Shown piece after piece: positions 25,800 to 33,726 of a DNA stretch of 64,000 nt (its first letter is position 1; each line of letters starts with the position of its first letter). The notes under the pieces are model-generated. The model saw only the letters and a program-made list of their open reading frames with translations, had not been told where the DNA came from and ran no database searches. A program made the position numbers and the translations under genes. Source of the DNA: Trichomonas vaginalis G3 (lineage: Eukaryota; Parabasalia; Trichomonadida; Trichomonadidae); contig NC_067205.1 in NCBI RefSeq assembly GCF_026262505.1, positions 21,299,585 to 21,363,584 of the forward strand, read 5' to 3'.

Positions 25800-26384
25800 T
25801 TACTTCAAAAAGCTTGTTATGACAGTTATGTCATACAACAAGTTTAAAATAATATCTTGTTCTTCTTCTGAACGTTTGTTGTCTCTTCCGATAAAAGTTT
25901 CGAACATGAGAACCAAAAAACGTTTTTTGAGATTGCGGAAGAGTTCAGGCAAACGTTCATATTCTGGATATGTTGGGAACAGTTCAAAACATCTGAGCTG
26001 ACTTTCGGACAAAATTGGGACAATGTCAGAAAATTCATCTTTGGTCGGACTGCTTGAAGGTAAGTCCCTTACATGTAAGTAGCTCTGGTAAAGTCTTCTC
26101 ATTTCTGCTAACTTTTGGAGTATAGCTTCGTAGTTTAGAAGTTTCAATTTTAATTGTCTTATTCCACTCTTTTCTTCTAAACGGTAAGTATCCATGAGGT
26201 CAAGAGTAGCTTTGGTAGCTTTAAGTGGAGGTATCTGTTCCTTGACTTGTGCAATTTTGGTTGCAATTGTGGTTTGAGCTCCTTCAAGTTCGCCGTCTAT
26301 GTCGTTCTCAACACCTTCAACCATAGCTTGAAACTCTTCATCGGTCCATTGAGTTTGGTGTGGGACAAATTTAACTTGCTTCAT
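25800..26384 (-). CDS. Helical Polinton protein, unknown function
   Basis: 194 residues, MKQVKFVPHQTQ to VITSFLK. The middle is strongly helical and probably coiled coil (residues about 30-110, with EEKSGIRQLKLKLLNYEAIL). No signal peptide, membrane segment or recognised enzyme motif. It sits in a run of leftward genes between the HNH-like gene and a Cys-rich gene, with about 30 bp between neighbours. I do not recognise the family. Confidence 0.6.
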   Translation of the reverse strand: MKQVKFVPHQTQWTDEEFQAMVEGVENDIDGELEGAQTTIATKIAQVKEQIPPLKATKATLDLMDTYRLEEKSGIRQLKLKLLNYEAILQKLAEMRRLYQSYLHVRDLPSSSPTKDEFSDIVPILSESQLRCFELFPTYPEYERLPELFRNLKKRFLVLMFETFIGRDNKRSEEEQDIILNLLYDITVITSFLK

Positions 26385-26690
26385 TCAAAAAATGAAAAAA
26401 TGTTTTTCCTCTAAACGTGCCATATAGATGGCTATAAGAAACTTACCAGAAGGCTTCTTCTTCACACGAGTCTCTGGTAACTTGAGAATTCTTGTTGGAG
26501 TTGGGTCTGGAATTTCAATTCTCTCTCGAGCGCAACAACAGATGTCAGAATAACATTCCCCACTGTCCTTCTTGCCACCATAAACTGTGTATTGACCGAA
26601 CTTGCATTTACAGGAAGACCGGTCAATACAAGGTTCACAGTTGAAATAGTTGTACTCATACCTGGTGAGTACGAGTGTGAGTAAAAACAT
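26385..26690 (-). CDS. Small Cys-rich Polinton protein
   Basis: 101 residues. The first dozen are hydrophobic (MFLLTLVLTRYEY), followed by a Cys-rich stretch with eight cysteines between about residues 18 and 54, including an ICCCARE run, then a basic Pro-containing tail. It could be a small disulfide-rich or metal-binding virion or membrane protein. The stop abuts the start of the gene at 26384, with no gap. No family recognised. Confidence 0.5.
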   Translation of the reverse strand: MFLLTLVLTRYEYNYFNCEPCIDRSSCKCKFGQYTVYGGKKDSGECYSDICCCARERIEIPDPTPTRILKLPETRVKKKPSGKFLIAIYMARLEEKHFFIF

Positions 26691-26716
26691 AAAAAAAGTG
26701 AGTTAAAATGAGATGT

Positions 26717-27082
26717 TTACTGAACTGGCTGAATGTCGCCTTCACAGGTTATGTAGAACGGCTGACCAGAGAAGTGAAGGAGACCCTTGAGAATTTGGTT
26801 CATTCTTGGGAAAGGGTTCTCTCTGTTTGGAAGTAGTATCCAAGGACGCTTGGCAAAGAACTTTATAATGGCTTCCTTCTTTGCTTGCTTTATGTCATCG
26901 AAAGGAGTGCCTTCTGGTACCTCAATTGGAATTCCAGTCGAAATCTCGAGATTCAACGCAGCCCTTCCCGTTATCCAACCGTTAACAAGCTTGCCTTTTA
27001 CATTCTGCCTGAAGAAGTCTTTAACAAGCTCGTTAATTTCAATTAGGTAAATTGCCTCGTCGGTAGGTTCGACCTCGACCAT
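26717..27082 (-). CDS. Small Polinton protein, unknown function
   Basis: 121 residues from MVEVEPTDEAIYLIEIN to GDIQPVQ, with an acidic N-terminus and a mixed alpha/beta pattern. It ends 26 bp before the Cys-rich gene starts, suggesting one leftward cluster. The upstream side is the 20-bp tandem repeat that separates it from a divergent gene. No known motif. Confidence 0.55.
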   Translation of the reverse strand: MVEVEPTDEAIYLIEINELVKDFFRQNVKGKLVNGWITGRAALNLEISTGIPIEVPEGTPFDDIKQAKKEAIIKFFAKRPWILLPNRENPFPRMNQILKGLLHFSGQPFYITCEGDIQPVQ

Positions 27083-27280
27083 TGCTACTGTCAGTAAAAG
27101 TACTGCTACTGTCAGAAAAAGTACTGCTACTGTCAGTAAAAGTACTGCTACTGTCAGTAAAAAGGAAAATTTGAGAGGGTTTTCGACGATAAAGTACTGC
27201 TACTGTCAGTAAAAGTACTGCTACTGTCAGAAAAAGTACTGCTACTGTCAGTAAAAGTACTGCTAGTAGCAGAGATTTTT
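27083..27280. repeat. 20-bp tandem repeats between divergent Polinton genes
   Basis: The unit is AGTACTGCTACTGTCAGTAA, varying by one base between copies. A first group of four copies lies at about 27083-27165 and a second of three to four at about 27188-27270. The order of variants is the same in both, so the group itself was duplicated. It ends in a CTGCTAGTAGCAG palindrome. Its place between two divergent starts suggests a regulatory or replication role, which is inference. Confidence 0.8.
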
Positions 27281-27293
27281 ATCGTTGTGGTCC

Positions 27294-27300
27294 GACGGTT
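27294..27300 (+). promoter_or_regulatory. GACGGTT core-promoter-like motif
   Basis: GACGGTT lies 14 bases before the chosen ATG at 27314. It fits the degenerate form of the M3-type motif seen upstream of other genes in this element. Confidence 0.4.
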
Positions 27301-27313
27301 AAGCCACAAACGA

Positions 27314-27892
27314 ATGTCCGACGTCCCACCAACCGAGTCCATTCCCAAACCAGAGGAACCTAAAGAACCACAACAGTCTCCTCAGCAACCTCAGTTCCAG
27401 CAAGTACCTCCGAATTACTACCAATTTCCACCTCAAGGTTACTACCCACCACAAGGCTTCCCGAACTACCCTCCTCAACCTATGCCTTACTCCCCCAACC
27501 CATGGATGTTCCAGCAAGCTCCACCCCGGCAATTCCAATTCCAATCTCAATCGAAGAGAGACCAAGACTTCGAAGAAGGTCTGAACCGCTTACGCAAAGA
27601 GTATGCTACAGCTCCAATGGAAGACGACAGGCTTTCAGTCTCTTCCCTCAAATCGACCGATTCGACTCGTACCACAGATTCGGTTCGTGACCGTGAAGAC
27701 TACCTCAAGCAGTCTGAGAGACTCTTCATCCTACAACCATTTACAGTTGGAGCTCTCAAGAACATGCGCAATTACGAAGGTCAGACACCAGCTGGAGACC
27801 GCAAAACAGACGTACTCGCAAGAGCCGTCCAGCTCGTCAAAACAAAGACGGAGATAGTCGACTTCATACTTGCAGCTTGCCCTTACAAGTAA
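27314..27892 (+). CDS. Pro/Gln-rich Polinton protein
   Basis: About 192 residues. I start at MSDVPPTESIPKPEE because it directly follows a promoter-like motif; an ATG nine codons upstream is possible. Residues about 10-90 are rich in Pro, Gln and Tyr, with QGYYPPQGFPNYPPQPM-type repeats. This is followed by a charged Ser/Thr/Arg segment and an alpha-helical C-terminus. Low-complexity P/Q/Y regions of this kind suit a scaffold or assembly protein. No family recognised. Confidence 0.6.
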   Translation: MSDVPPTESIPKPEEPKEPQQSPQQPQFQQVPPNYYQFPPQGYYPPQGFPNYPPQPMPYSPNPWMFQQAPPRQFQFQSQSKRDQDFEEGLNRLRKEYATAPMEDDRLSVSSLKSTDSTRTTDSVRDREDYLKQSERLFILQPFTVGALKNMRNYEGQTPAGDRKTDVLARAVQLVKTKTEIVDFILAACPYK

Positions 27893-27919
27893 AAAATAAA
27901 CAATTACGAATTAAACTGT

Positions 27920-28090
27920 TTACTCTTTCTTTTCTGAGTTGTTTAGAGCTGGTTTCTCTTGTAGAAAACTTTCGTACTCTTCCATGGTCATGTAATTGCG
28001 AATTTGGTACGCAATTCCAGGTTCGTTGTTTTTGAAACCTGATGTATGTAACGCTTCCATCCTCCTCAGGGAAGTAGCAGCTGCTAACAT
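27920..28090 (-). CDS. Very small Polinton frame
   Basis: A frame of 56 residues starting MLAAATSLRRMEALHTS and ending KPALNNSEKKE. It is amphipathic and helical and has the codon use of its neighbours. The frame is open slightly upstream of the ATG, so the start is uncertain. No function can be proposed. Confidence 0.4.
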   Translation of the reverse strand: MLAAATSLRRMEALHTSGFKNNEPGIAYQIRNYMTMEEYESFLQEKPALNNSEKKE

Positions 28091-28159
28091 CTGACCAAGT
28101 TTCTCGGTGACTCGGAGACTCTATAAAAAGTCAACTTTTTAAACGTTAAGTTTTTAGTC

Positions 28160-28348
28160 TTAATTTACCCTTTGTTTGTCAAGGTAGTATTGGAGTGCAA
28201 TTTCTCCAAATTCTCTGTGTCGGAGTTCTTCAGCATTTTCCAAGGTGTACCTGGAGAACTCAAAGAAGTTGTCAAGAAGATACTGCCATGCTGCTCTTCT
28301 GAGTTCGTCGGTATTTTGGAAGTGTTGCACCTTCGAGTCTTCGGACAT
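28160..28348 (-). CDS. Small helical Polinton protein
   Basis: 62 residues from MSEDSKVQHFQNTDE to YYLDKQRVN. I choose this ATG because the AACCGTTTT motif and a TGACACTTTTT element lie just upstream. A longer frame would run through that motif. Helical, charged, no membrane segment. It is divergent from the small membrane-protein gene at 28393. Confidence 0.5.
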   Translation of the reverse strand: MSEDSKVQHFQNTDELRRAAWQYLLDNFFEFSRYTLENAEELRHREFGEIALQYYLDKQRVN

Positions 28349-28372
28349 GAAAAAAATGACACTTTTTCTATT

Positions 28373-28382
28373 AAACCGTTTT
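28373..28382. promoter_or_regulatory. AACCGTT core-promoter-like motif between divergent genes
   Basis: AAACCGTTTT lies 11 bases before the ATG at 28393 and 25 bases from the divergent ATG at 28348. TGACACTTTTTCT sits beside it, as in the polymerase promoter region (TCACTTTTCTGTCAAACCG). Confidence 0.5.
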
Positions 28383-28392
28383 GGCATTTCTC

Positions 28393-28570
28393 ATGAGTGA
28401 GTATAGTTCTGCCGAACCATTGGAAGAGAAGAAGTACCTTGCTGGCAAAAGACAAAAATAGTTGCCTTAGTTGTCATTGCAATTGTACTCGTAATTGAAT
28501 TCATTGTACTTCTCTTCACGTACATAAAACTCAACAATGGTATTTGCTTTAAGAAGCTACCATCTTACTA
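28393..28570 (+). pseudogene. Small one-helix membrane protein gene (fossil)
   Basis: The span encodes a short polar segment starting MSEYSSAEPLEEKKY and a strongly hydrophobic stretch (VVIAIVLVIEFIVLLF) typical of one membrane helix, with a short basic tail. It looks broken about once. Small single-helix proteins are common among Polinton and related virus accessory genes. No family name. Confidence 0.45.
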
Positions 28571-28590
28571 AGACTAAACACTTAGATTTT

Positions 28591-29568
28591 TCAAGCTTGA
28601 CTTTTTACAATTTGAACTTTGTTTGCGTAGATATGAATTCTGAAAGAAGTATGAGGGTCTTGTATGACTTTGTACTTCTCCCATAGTTCATGTCTGTCAA
28701 ACTTACCTGCCATGGACTCTTTCATAAGTTCCATGAAATCGTCTTCGGACAATCCGGGGAAAAGTATTATGTCAGTAAGTATTCTTTTAACATCCTTACT
28801 TAAACTCTTTGCTGTCTGTACACAAATGACAACTGAGATGTTAAAGTGTCTGAGCTTCTTAAGAATTCGACACATATCTTGTTCTCTATTCTTTAACAAA
28901 GGATGAGAGGCGAAATCATCTAAGATAAGAAGACATCTATGAGGGTAAGTCTTCCAATCGTAAGATTGCAATTTCTTCGAAATGTATTCTATCTCTTTCT
29001 GTTTGTTTCTGAAGTGTTTTTCTCTAATATTCTCTGCATTTCCTCATTAGGGTCTTTGAAACTTAGAATTTATATACTCATTTATAGCATTATACTTCAA
29101 AACTCTTCTTTGGTACTTCTTTATCCAATCTAACAACTCAGTATCCTTTATACATACTAACTTAGACTTCTTTATAATATCTTTGAACGAATTGACGGTT
29201 TGGTCAAATTGACCAGAAGTCGAACAAATAACAACTAACTCATAGAATGGGTTCTTCTCATCTAGTTCTTGTTGTTGTGCAGCCATTTTAAGATAAGTGA
29301 AAGTCTTACCCGACCCAGGTGGTGCAATTAGACCTGTTATACCATTCTGAGCAAATAAGAACTTTTCATGTATAGGCTTTATCTGAGCATTTTCTAACTT
29401 CCTCTTGTTCTTGTTTAAAACATTCTCAAATTTCTTGTCAATGTCAGCAAACTTTTTTTCTAACATATTTTTAGAAAAATTAAAATTTTTATCTTTTAGA
29501 AAATGTCTAGCGATTTCGCTATCTATATTCGAGACAAACTTTTTGACAGCAAAACATCTGTCGACCAT
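28591..29568 (-). pseudogene. Polinton packaging ATPase, FtsK/HerA-like (fossil)
   Basis: The ATPase that would pump the element's DNA into capsids, in the A32/HerA-FtsK clade. The first part carries a Walker A loop, GLIAPPGSGKT. The second carries a hydrophobic Walker B strand, CLLILDDF, followed by an NISVVICVQ strand that fits the sensor region of this family. The span looks broken about once. Together with the polymerase it fixes the element as a Polinton. Its start overlaps the 5' end of the opposite-strand gene at 29503. Confidence 0.85.
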
Positions 29569-29952
29569 AAAATCTTACATAGTGTAAACAAGAAAGGTGA
29601 ATTTGTTCTAAAGTTCTGTTTCTGGGAATATGACAAGAACCATAAAACATTACAAAGAGCAGTCTTAAAATTTGTCAATGACAGACTTGTTGACAGAGAT
29701 GACGCCGATTGGAAAGATGAAGTCCAACAAAAGTTCTTAGAATGCAAAGAAGACACATGCGGTGTTCTTGAAGATGAAATAGAAAACAGAATAGATGAGC
29801 TATTAAAGGACAAAGAACTTTTACATAGATATGGTTCTGAGAAATTTGACATATCTCCACCAGAGAAGAAGAAGAAAGAAAAGAAAGAGAAAAAAGTAGA
29901 AGAGAAGAAAGAACCTGAACCAGTTCCAGAGAAAAAGAAATTTGACATGTAA
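29503..29952 (+). CDS. Polinton protein with Lys/Glu-rich tail
   Basis: 149 residues, MSSDFAIYIRDKLF to KKKFDM. Residues 1-110 look globular and acidic; residues about 112-149 are a Lys/Glu/Pro tail with PPEKKKKEKKEKK. It overlaps head-to-head with the ATPase gene on the other strand by about 65 bp. It converges with the gene ending at 29969. Function unknown. Confidence 0.55.
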   Translation: MSSDFAIYIRDKLFDSKTSVDHKILHSVNKKGEFVLKFCFWEYDKNHKTLQRAVLKFVNDRLVDRDDADWKDEVQQKFLECKEDTCGVLEDEIENRIDELLKDKELLHRYGSEKFDISPPEKKKKEKKEKKVEEKKEPEPVPEKKKFDM

Positions 29953-29968
29953 AAATAAAATTTTATTT

Positions 29969-30388
29969 TTAGAACATTTCTGGGTCAATGTCAATGTTCT
30001 CTTCCTCTTTAGGAGTAAACACTGGCTTAGACTCTAAAATCTTTTTACCCAATTTACCTTGAACTTCTACAACTTTAGACTCATAATATTCATAGTCGTC
30101 TGTCTTCTTTGGTTCATAAGGTATAACAAGTTTGTATGCTTTGCCTTCTTTAAGGTTTGAGAACCTTCTGTCAAAACTTTCTTTGACTGTTAACAAACCT
30201 TCTATGTCTAAGTCTTCAAATTTCGCACCATTTTTAGTCACAATAGCAAACTTAACTGGTTCGATGTTCCAAACTTTGCTGAATGAAGACTTTTCAAAAT
30301 GGTAGAAGTAAACATTCAAATATGTGAATGGGTCTAGTTCTTCTTTAAGTCCTGACATGTACTTGTTTACTGAAATATATTTCGTCAT
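29969..30388 (-). CDS. Polinton protein, unknown function
   Basis: 139 residues, MTKYISVNKYMSGL to DIDPEMF. A beta-rich N-terminal half is followed by a Lys-rich middle (EPKKTDDYEYYESKV) and an acidic C-terminus. It lies 37 bp downstream of the helicase on the same strand, so it may be co-transcribed with it or be a helicase partner such as a ssDNA-binding protein. That is only inference from position. No motif recognised. Confidence 0.55.
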   Translation of the reverse strand: MTKYISVNKYMSGLKEELDPFTYLNVYFYHFEKSSFSKVWNIEPVKFAIVTKNGAKFEDLDIEGLLTVKESFDRRFSNLKEGKAYKLVIPYEPKKTDDYEYYESKVVEVQGKLGKKILESKPVFTPKEEENIDIDPEMF

Positions 30389-30425
30389 CTTTTCTATCGG
30401 ATAAAAAAATATTTTTTTTTAAAAT

Positions 30426-31661
30426 TTACTCAGAAAAATTTTTCTTTGTATATACACCATTCTGTACGTCTAAAAGACTTTTGACATTTGCCAAGAATGT
30501 TCGTTTAGACGCTGGCATATAACCATACTCTTGACAATATTGTTTATATTCATCATATAAAGACTTTTCATCTAAACACTCAAAGTCGCTTTCTTCTATG
30601 AACAGTTCATATACACTCTTGTTTGCTTCTAACAATGTTTGTCTCTCTTCGGTATGTGGAATTTGTCTTGGATTGAACTTAGAAATATCTAATGTCATGA
30701 AATATGAGAACAAGTGGTTGTAAAAGTCAGATGTCAAAGTTTCTGCTAAGTCGTCAAAATATTCTGTATCTTGCATATGAGAATCTGACGTTCTGACAAC
30801 TACATATCTTCTGTCAGAACTTTCTAACTTCATCGGAACAGCATTGTTTGAAACCATAATGAAGTTTGCAACATTTTCACAAACTCTTTGGTCTTTATAC
30901 TTTCTTTCAACAACTCCAACTTTGTCTGTTATAAGACTCTTCAAAGCATCTGAGTTCAAAACTTTTGTTATATCTATACTTTGAAGTTCATTGCAAACTA
31001 TAAGTTTCATATTCTCTATTGAGGAGTTAAACTTGCCACAGATGTTTTCTAAGTTTGTCATATTAGGGTTCGAATAACCTTCTAACAGTTTGCATAAGAT
31101 ATCTGTAAAGAATGTGTTCTTACCAGTTCCTTGTTTTCCAATTATAATGAGAGCAGTTTCATTTTTAGCACTTGGATGTTGTAAGATGTTTGCAAACCAA
31201 CATAAGATATACTCATAAACCTTTTCGTTTCCATTGCATATAATTTCTTTGACATGGTCTAACCAAGCTTCTATAATATTTTCTTTCCATTCTACTTGTT
31301 CGTATTTATATCCAGTGAAGATAGAATAGAAGTTTGGAGAAGGTGTATAGAACTTTATACCTCGAACTGAAAAATCTTCTAACTTTGACAATAAGATATC
31401 CCAAGCATCTAACATCTTCATTCCAACTTGTACAACTTTTATTTTCTTAAGTTTCTGTCTACATTCTTGTTCAGACACTATTGTTGCTCTTGGTTTGTTA
31501 AAGACAACATCCCATTCTTTCATGACATAACATTCTGGGGCAGAGTCAACATAAATGACTAAACGTTTCAAATTCTCGACTGCTTTGTTATAGTCTCTAA
31601 ATGGACACATATTTCTGAATGCTTGGAAGTCATAAAAATCTGAAACATCTATTCTGTACAT
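30426..31661 (-). CDS. Superfamily 3 helicase (D5-like)
   Basis: 411 residues, apparently whole. It has the SF3 set in order: Walker A as IIIGKQGTGKNTFF (about residue 171), Walker B region as MKLIVCNELQS, and motif C as NFIMVSNNAVPM followed by DRRYVVV. A D5_N-like region lies before the core and a winged-helix-like tail (CQEYGYMPASKRTFL) after it, as in viral D5 primase-helicases. It should unwind DNA at replication forks alongside the family B polymerase. A helicase of this class is found in virophages and large DNA viruses but is not part of the classical core Polinton gene list. Confidence 0.9.
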   Translation of the reverse strand: MYRIDVSDFYDFQAFRNMCPFRDYNKAVENLKRLVIYVDSAPECYVMKEWDVVFNKPRATIVSEQECRQKLKKIKVVQVGMKMLDAWDILLSKLEDFSVRGIKFYTPSPNFYSIFTGYKYEQVEWKENIIEAWLDHVKEIICNGNEKVYEYILCWFANILQHPSAKNETALIIIGKQGTGKNTFFTDILCKLLEGYSNPNMTNLENICGKFNSSIENMKLIVCNELQSIDITKVLNSDALKSLITDKVGVVERKYKDQRVCENVANFIMVSNNAVPMKLESSDRRYVVVRTSDSHMQDTEYFDDLAETLTSDFYNHLFSYFMTLDISKFNPRQIPHTEERQTLLEANKSVYELFIEESDFECLDEKSLYDEYKQYCQEYGYMPASKRTFLANVKSLLDVQNGVYTKKNFSE

Positions 31662-31689
31662 TTTTATAAAAATAAAAAAATAATATTTT

Positions 31690-32160
31690 TTATTCTTGAC
31701 TTTGTTGTTCCATTTGTTGCATTTGTTGTTCTTGAGCTATTTGTTGTTGAAGTTGTTCTTGTAATTCAATACTTTCACCAGTTGCATCTTCCAATTCGAA
31801 ACTTTCTGCCGTCATTGACAAATACATAGGACATAAAAGTTTTACAGGAACAAAGTTTGCGTCAACTAATGTCAACGTTATACTTGCCAAAGTGTTTGAG
31901 TTCACTAAGGTTGAAAATTCTGCATTCGAATGAACAATAGGCAAACCAGCAGAGAAAGTATTGTTTATACGCATAAGTATCTTTTGGTCATAATAGTTTC
32001 TGTCGACATTCGAATAACACTTTGAACCTAAGTTTGAAACAATATATAAGATTGGTGTGCTTAATGTCAATGGAATAGACATTCCTTGTATGACACCTTT
32101 TCCTGTTATAGGAAACTGTTGGTAGTAAAAACCAGATATAAGTTTTGTATTATAGCTCAT
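31690..32160 (-). CDS. Polinton protein with Gln-rich tail
   Basis: About 156 residues. I start at MSYNTKLISGFYYQQ because this ATG overlaps the stop of the upstream gene by about 11 bp, a typical tight packing; an upstream ATG would add 21 residues inside that gene. The body is beta-rich with many Thr, Leu, Ile and Asn, and the tail is glutamine-rich (QEQLQQQIAQEQQMQQ). Possible minor virion protein; no firm family. Confidence 0.5.
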   Translation of the reverse strand: MSYNTKLISGFYYQQFPITGKGVIQGMSIPLTLSTPILYIVSNLGSKCYSNVDRNYYDQKILMRINNTFSAGLPIVHSNAEFSTLVNSNTLASITLTLVDANFVPVKLLCPMYLSMTAESFELEDATGESIELQEQLQQQIAQEQQMQQMEQQSQE

Positions 32161-32488
32161 ATCGTTTAATAGTAAACTCAGTCGGACATCCAAACATAAT
32201 GAAACCTGCTCTAGTTGCAGCACATGTTACACCCGTACTTAAAGTATTAAATAAGTCAACAAAACCTGTTGGTGGTATATCTGAGTAAGTATCTTCAAAG
32301 GAGTATTTTTTACCATTCACAACAATAAAGTCTTCTGGTGTCAAAAGAGCAAAACAGGCTTTAGTCGTCATTGTGTTTAAGGTTAGTTTACAATATCGTC
32401 CTTGAGGACTTTGTAAGTTTGTTGTTATAGAATTATATGACTCAGGGTTTTTAGTCGTAATAGTATAAACCATTATGTCTTCTGCCAT
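32150..32488 (-). CDS. Small beta-rich Polinton protein
   Basis: 112 residues, MAEDIMVYTITTKNPES to FTIKRYEL. Predicted mainly beta strand, rich in Thr, Phe and Gly. It overlaps the next gene and follows another leftward gene by four bases, so all three probably form one expression unit in the capsid-side cluster. Function not recognised. Confidence 0.5.
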   Translation of the reverse strand: MAEDIMVYTITTKNPESYNSITTNLQSPQGRYCKLTLNTMTTKACFALLTPEDFIVVNGKKYSFEDTYSDIPPTGFVDLFNTLSTGVTCAATRAGFIMFGCPTEFTIKRYEL

Positions 32489-32492
32489 TTAC

Positions 32493-33071
32493 TTAGCAAA
32501 TAAATTTTAATGAAATGTTGTGGTCGTCAAATATTTTTATAACGTCTGGGAAACTATATTTTAAGTTCAACGTTTCACCTCCTTTCATAACGTATATCTT
32601 GTCAATGACATTATATGAAACACCACAGCAACTAATGTCGGGTTCTATTTCTTTGATGTTTATATCGTCTGCCTCTGTCAAAAGTTTCAATAGTTCTTTC
32701 AAAACTTCATGAGGTGCAATGACATATGAGTTCACTTTTACAGGGTTGTGTTCGACCAAGTTTAACATTATACTTAAAGCTTGACAAATCTTCTCCTGAG
32801 TTTGAAGTTTGTCTTTCAGTTGTTGGTAGTCGTTTCGAATATCTGCAACAGAACTTAAGTCTCTGTTAACTTCAGGATATGTTGGTTCTTTTACAGGAAC
32901 AATTGTTATACCATCTTCGTCTTCGTATGGTTTCCCCACTTCAACATCTCTGTCTTTGACATTGACAACAACACTTTGACTGTTTGTTTGAGTTGGTGAA
33001 TTTAACTTCACATCTGCCACCGCCATTAAACCTTTTGAAACACTTACGCTTCTATTTTTCGGAAATGACAT
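32493..33071 (-). CDS. Polinton structural-type protein, unknown
   Basis: About 192 residues starting MSFPKNRSVSVSKGL. This ATG is chosen because the longer upstream frame is low-complexity and overlaps the divergent gene at 33090. The first 60 residues look disordered (Ser, Val, Gln, Asp), the middle is a predicted coiled coil (RNDYQQLKDKLQTQEK), and the end is beta-rich. It may be a minor capsid or fibre-like protein, but nothing diagnostic is seen. Confidence 0.5.
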   Translation of the reverse strand: MSFPKNRSVSVSKGLMAVADVKLNSPTQTNSQSVVVNVKDRDVEVGKPYEDEDGITIVPVKEPTYPEVNRDLSSVADIRNDYQQLKDKLQTQEKICQALSIMLNLVEHNPVKVNSYVIAPHEVLKELLKLLTEADDINIKEIEPDISCCGVSYNVIDKIYVMKGGETLNLKYSFPDVIKIFDDHNISLKFIC

Positions 33072-33089
33072 TTTACTTAGAATAAAAAG

Positions 33090-33509
33090 ATGGACGTATT
33101 CGGATATCTTATTGAATTGAAGCAGAACAAAGTTTATACTCACAAACAATACAAATACATTGACAGAATAGTTCTTTACACAAACAATGGAAAATGTTAT
33201 AGAATAGCAGTCTTTGCTGAACCTAAATATTTTCATAAAGCAAAGAAAGTTGGTATAACTGAAATGGTGAAAGTTCTTGAAGCAGACAAAAATATAACTT
33301 CAAAACTTACAGATATTACTAAAGGAAAGTTTATAATACAATATTATGTCAAAACTGGCGTACTGTCAATATTTGACGGAGAGAAGTCAGTTCAAGAACA
33401 ACTTACTGACCTGCTGCCAAAATCTGCTCGATGGAAGCTGTCGTTATGCCAATCTGAGGAGCCCCAGCAGGTTTCATCGAACGAATCTTCAAAAGAGCAT
33501 CTTCCGTGA
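33090..33509 (+). CDS. Polinton protein, unknown function
   Basis: 139 residues from MDVFGYLIELKQNKVY. The first 100 residues are well-formed alpha/beta (KYIDRIVLYTNNGKCYRIAV). The last 35 residues overlap a gene on the opposite strand and look less protein-like. It diverges from the gene at 33071 with only 18 bp between starts, so the two share a promoter region. No family recognised. Confidence 0.5.
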   Translation: MDVFGYLIELKQNKVYTHKQYKYIDRIVLYTNNGKCYRIAVFAEPKYFHKAKKVGITEMVKVLEADKNITSKLTDITKGKFIIQYYVKTGVLSIFDGEKSVQEQLTDLLPKSARWKLSLCQSEEPQQVSSNESSKEHLP

Positions 33510-33726
33510 AAAGTGCTATTGGTTTTGTAAACTTCTTTGCTCTCAATTCATCTGGACCGTCTCTGTCACCAGTATATTGTATTTGAACTGTACCAACAGT
33601 TGAAATACCACCCATAAAGTCTTCTGAGTCAGCAAATGGAATGCCAAGCCAAAAGTTTGAACGGTCTCCATTTGTATATTGAGTTTTTTGACCTCCTGTA
33701 TGAGTCCATACTTTCACATATGGCAT
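33403..33726 (-). CDS. Small protein beside the capsid gene
   Basis: 107 residues, MPYVKVWTHTGGQKTQ to IEQILAAGQ. Beta-rich first half with Gly and Asp turns, then a helical tail. The start overlaps the end of the probable capsid gene by 13 bp, so the two are translated from adjacent overlapping frames. Likely a virion component, by position only. Confidence 0.5.
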   Translation of the reverse strand: MPYVKVWTHTGGQKTQYTNGDRSNFWLGIPFADSEDFMGGISTVGTVQIQYTGDRDGPDELRAKKFTKPIALFTEDALLKIRSMKPAGAPQIGITTASIEQILAAGQ

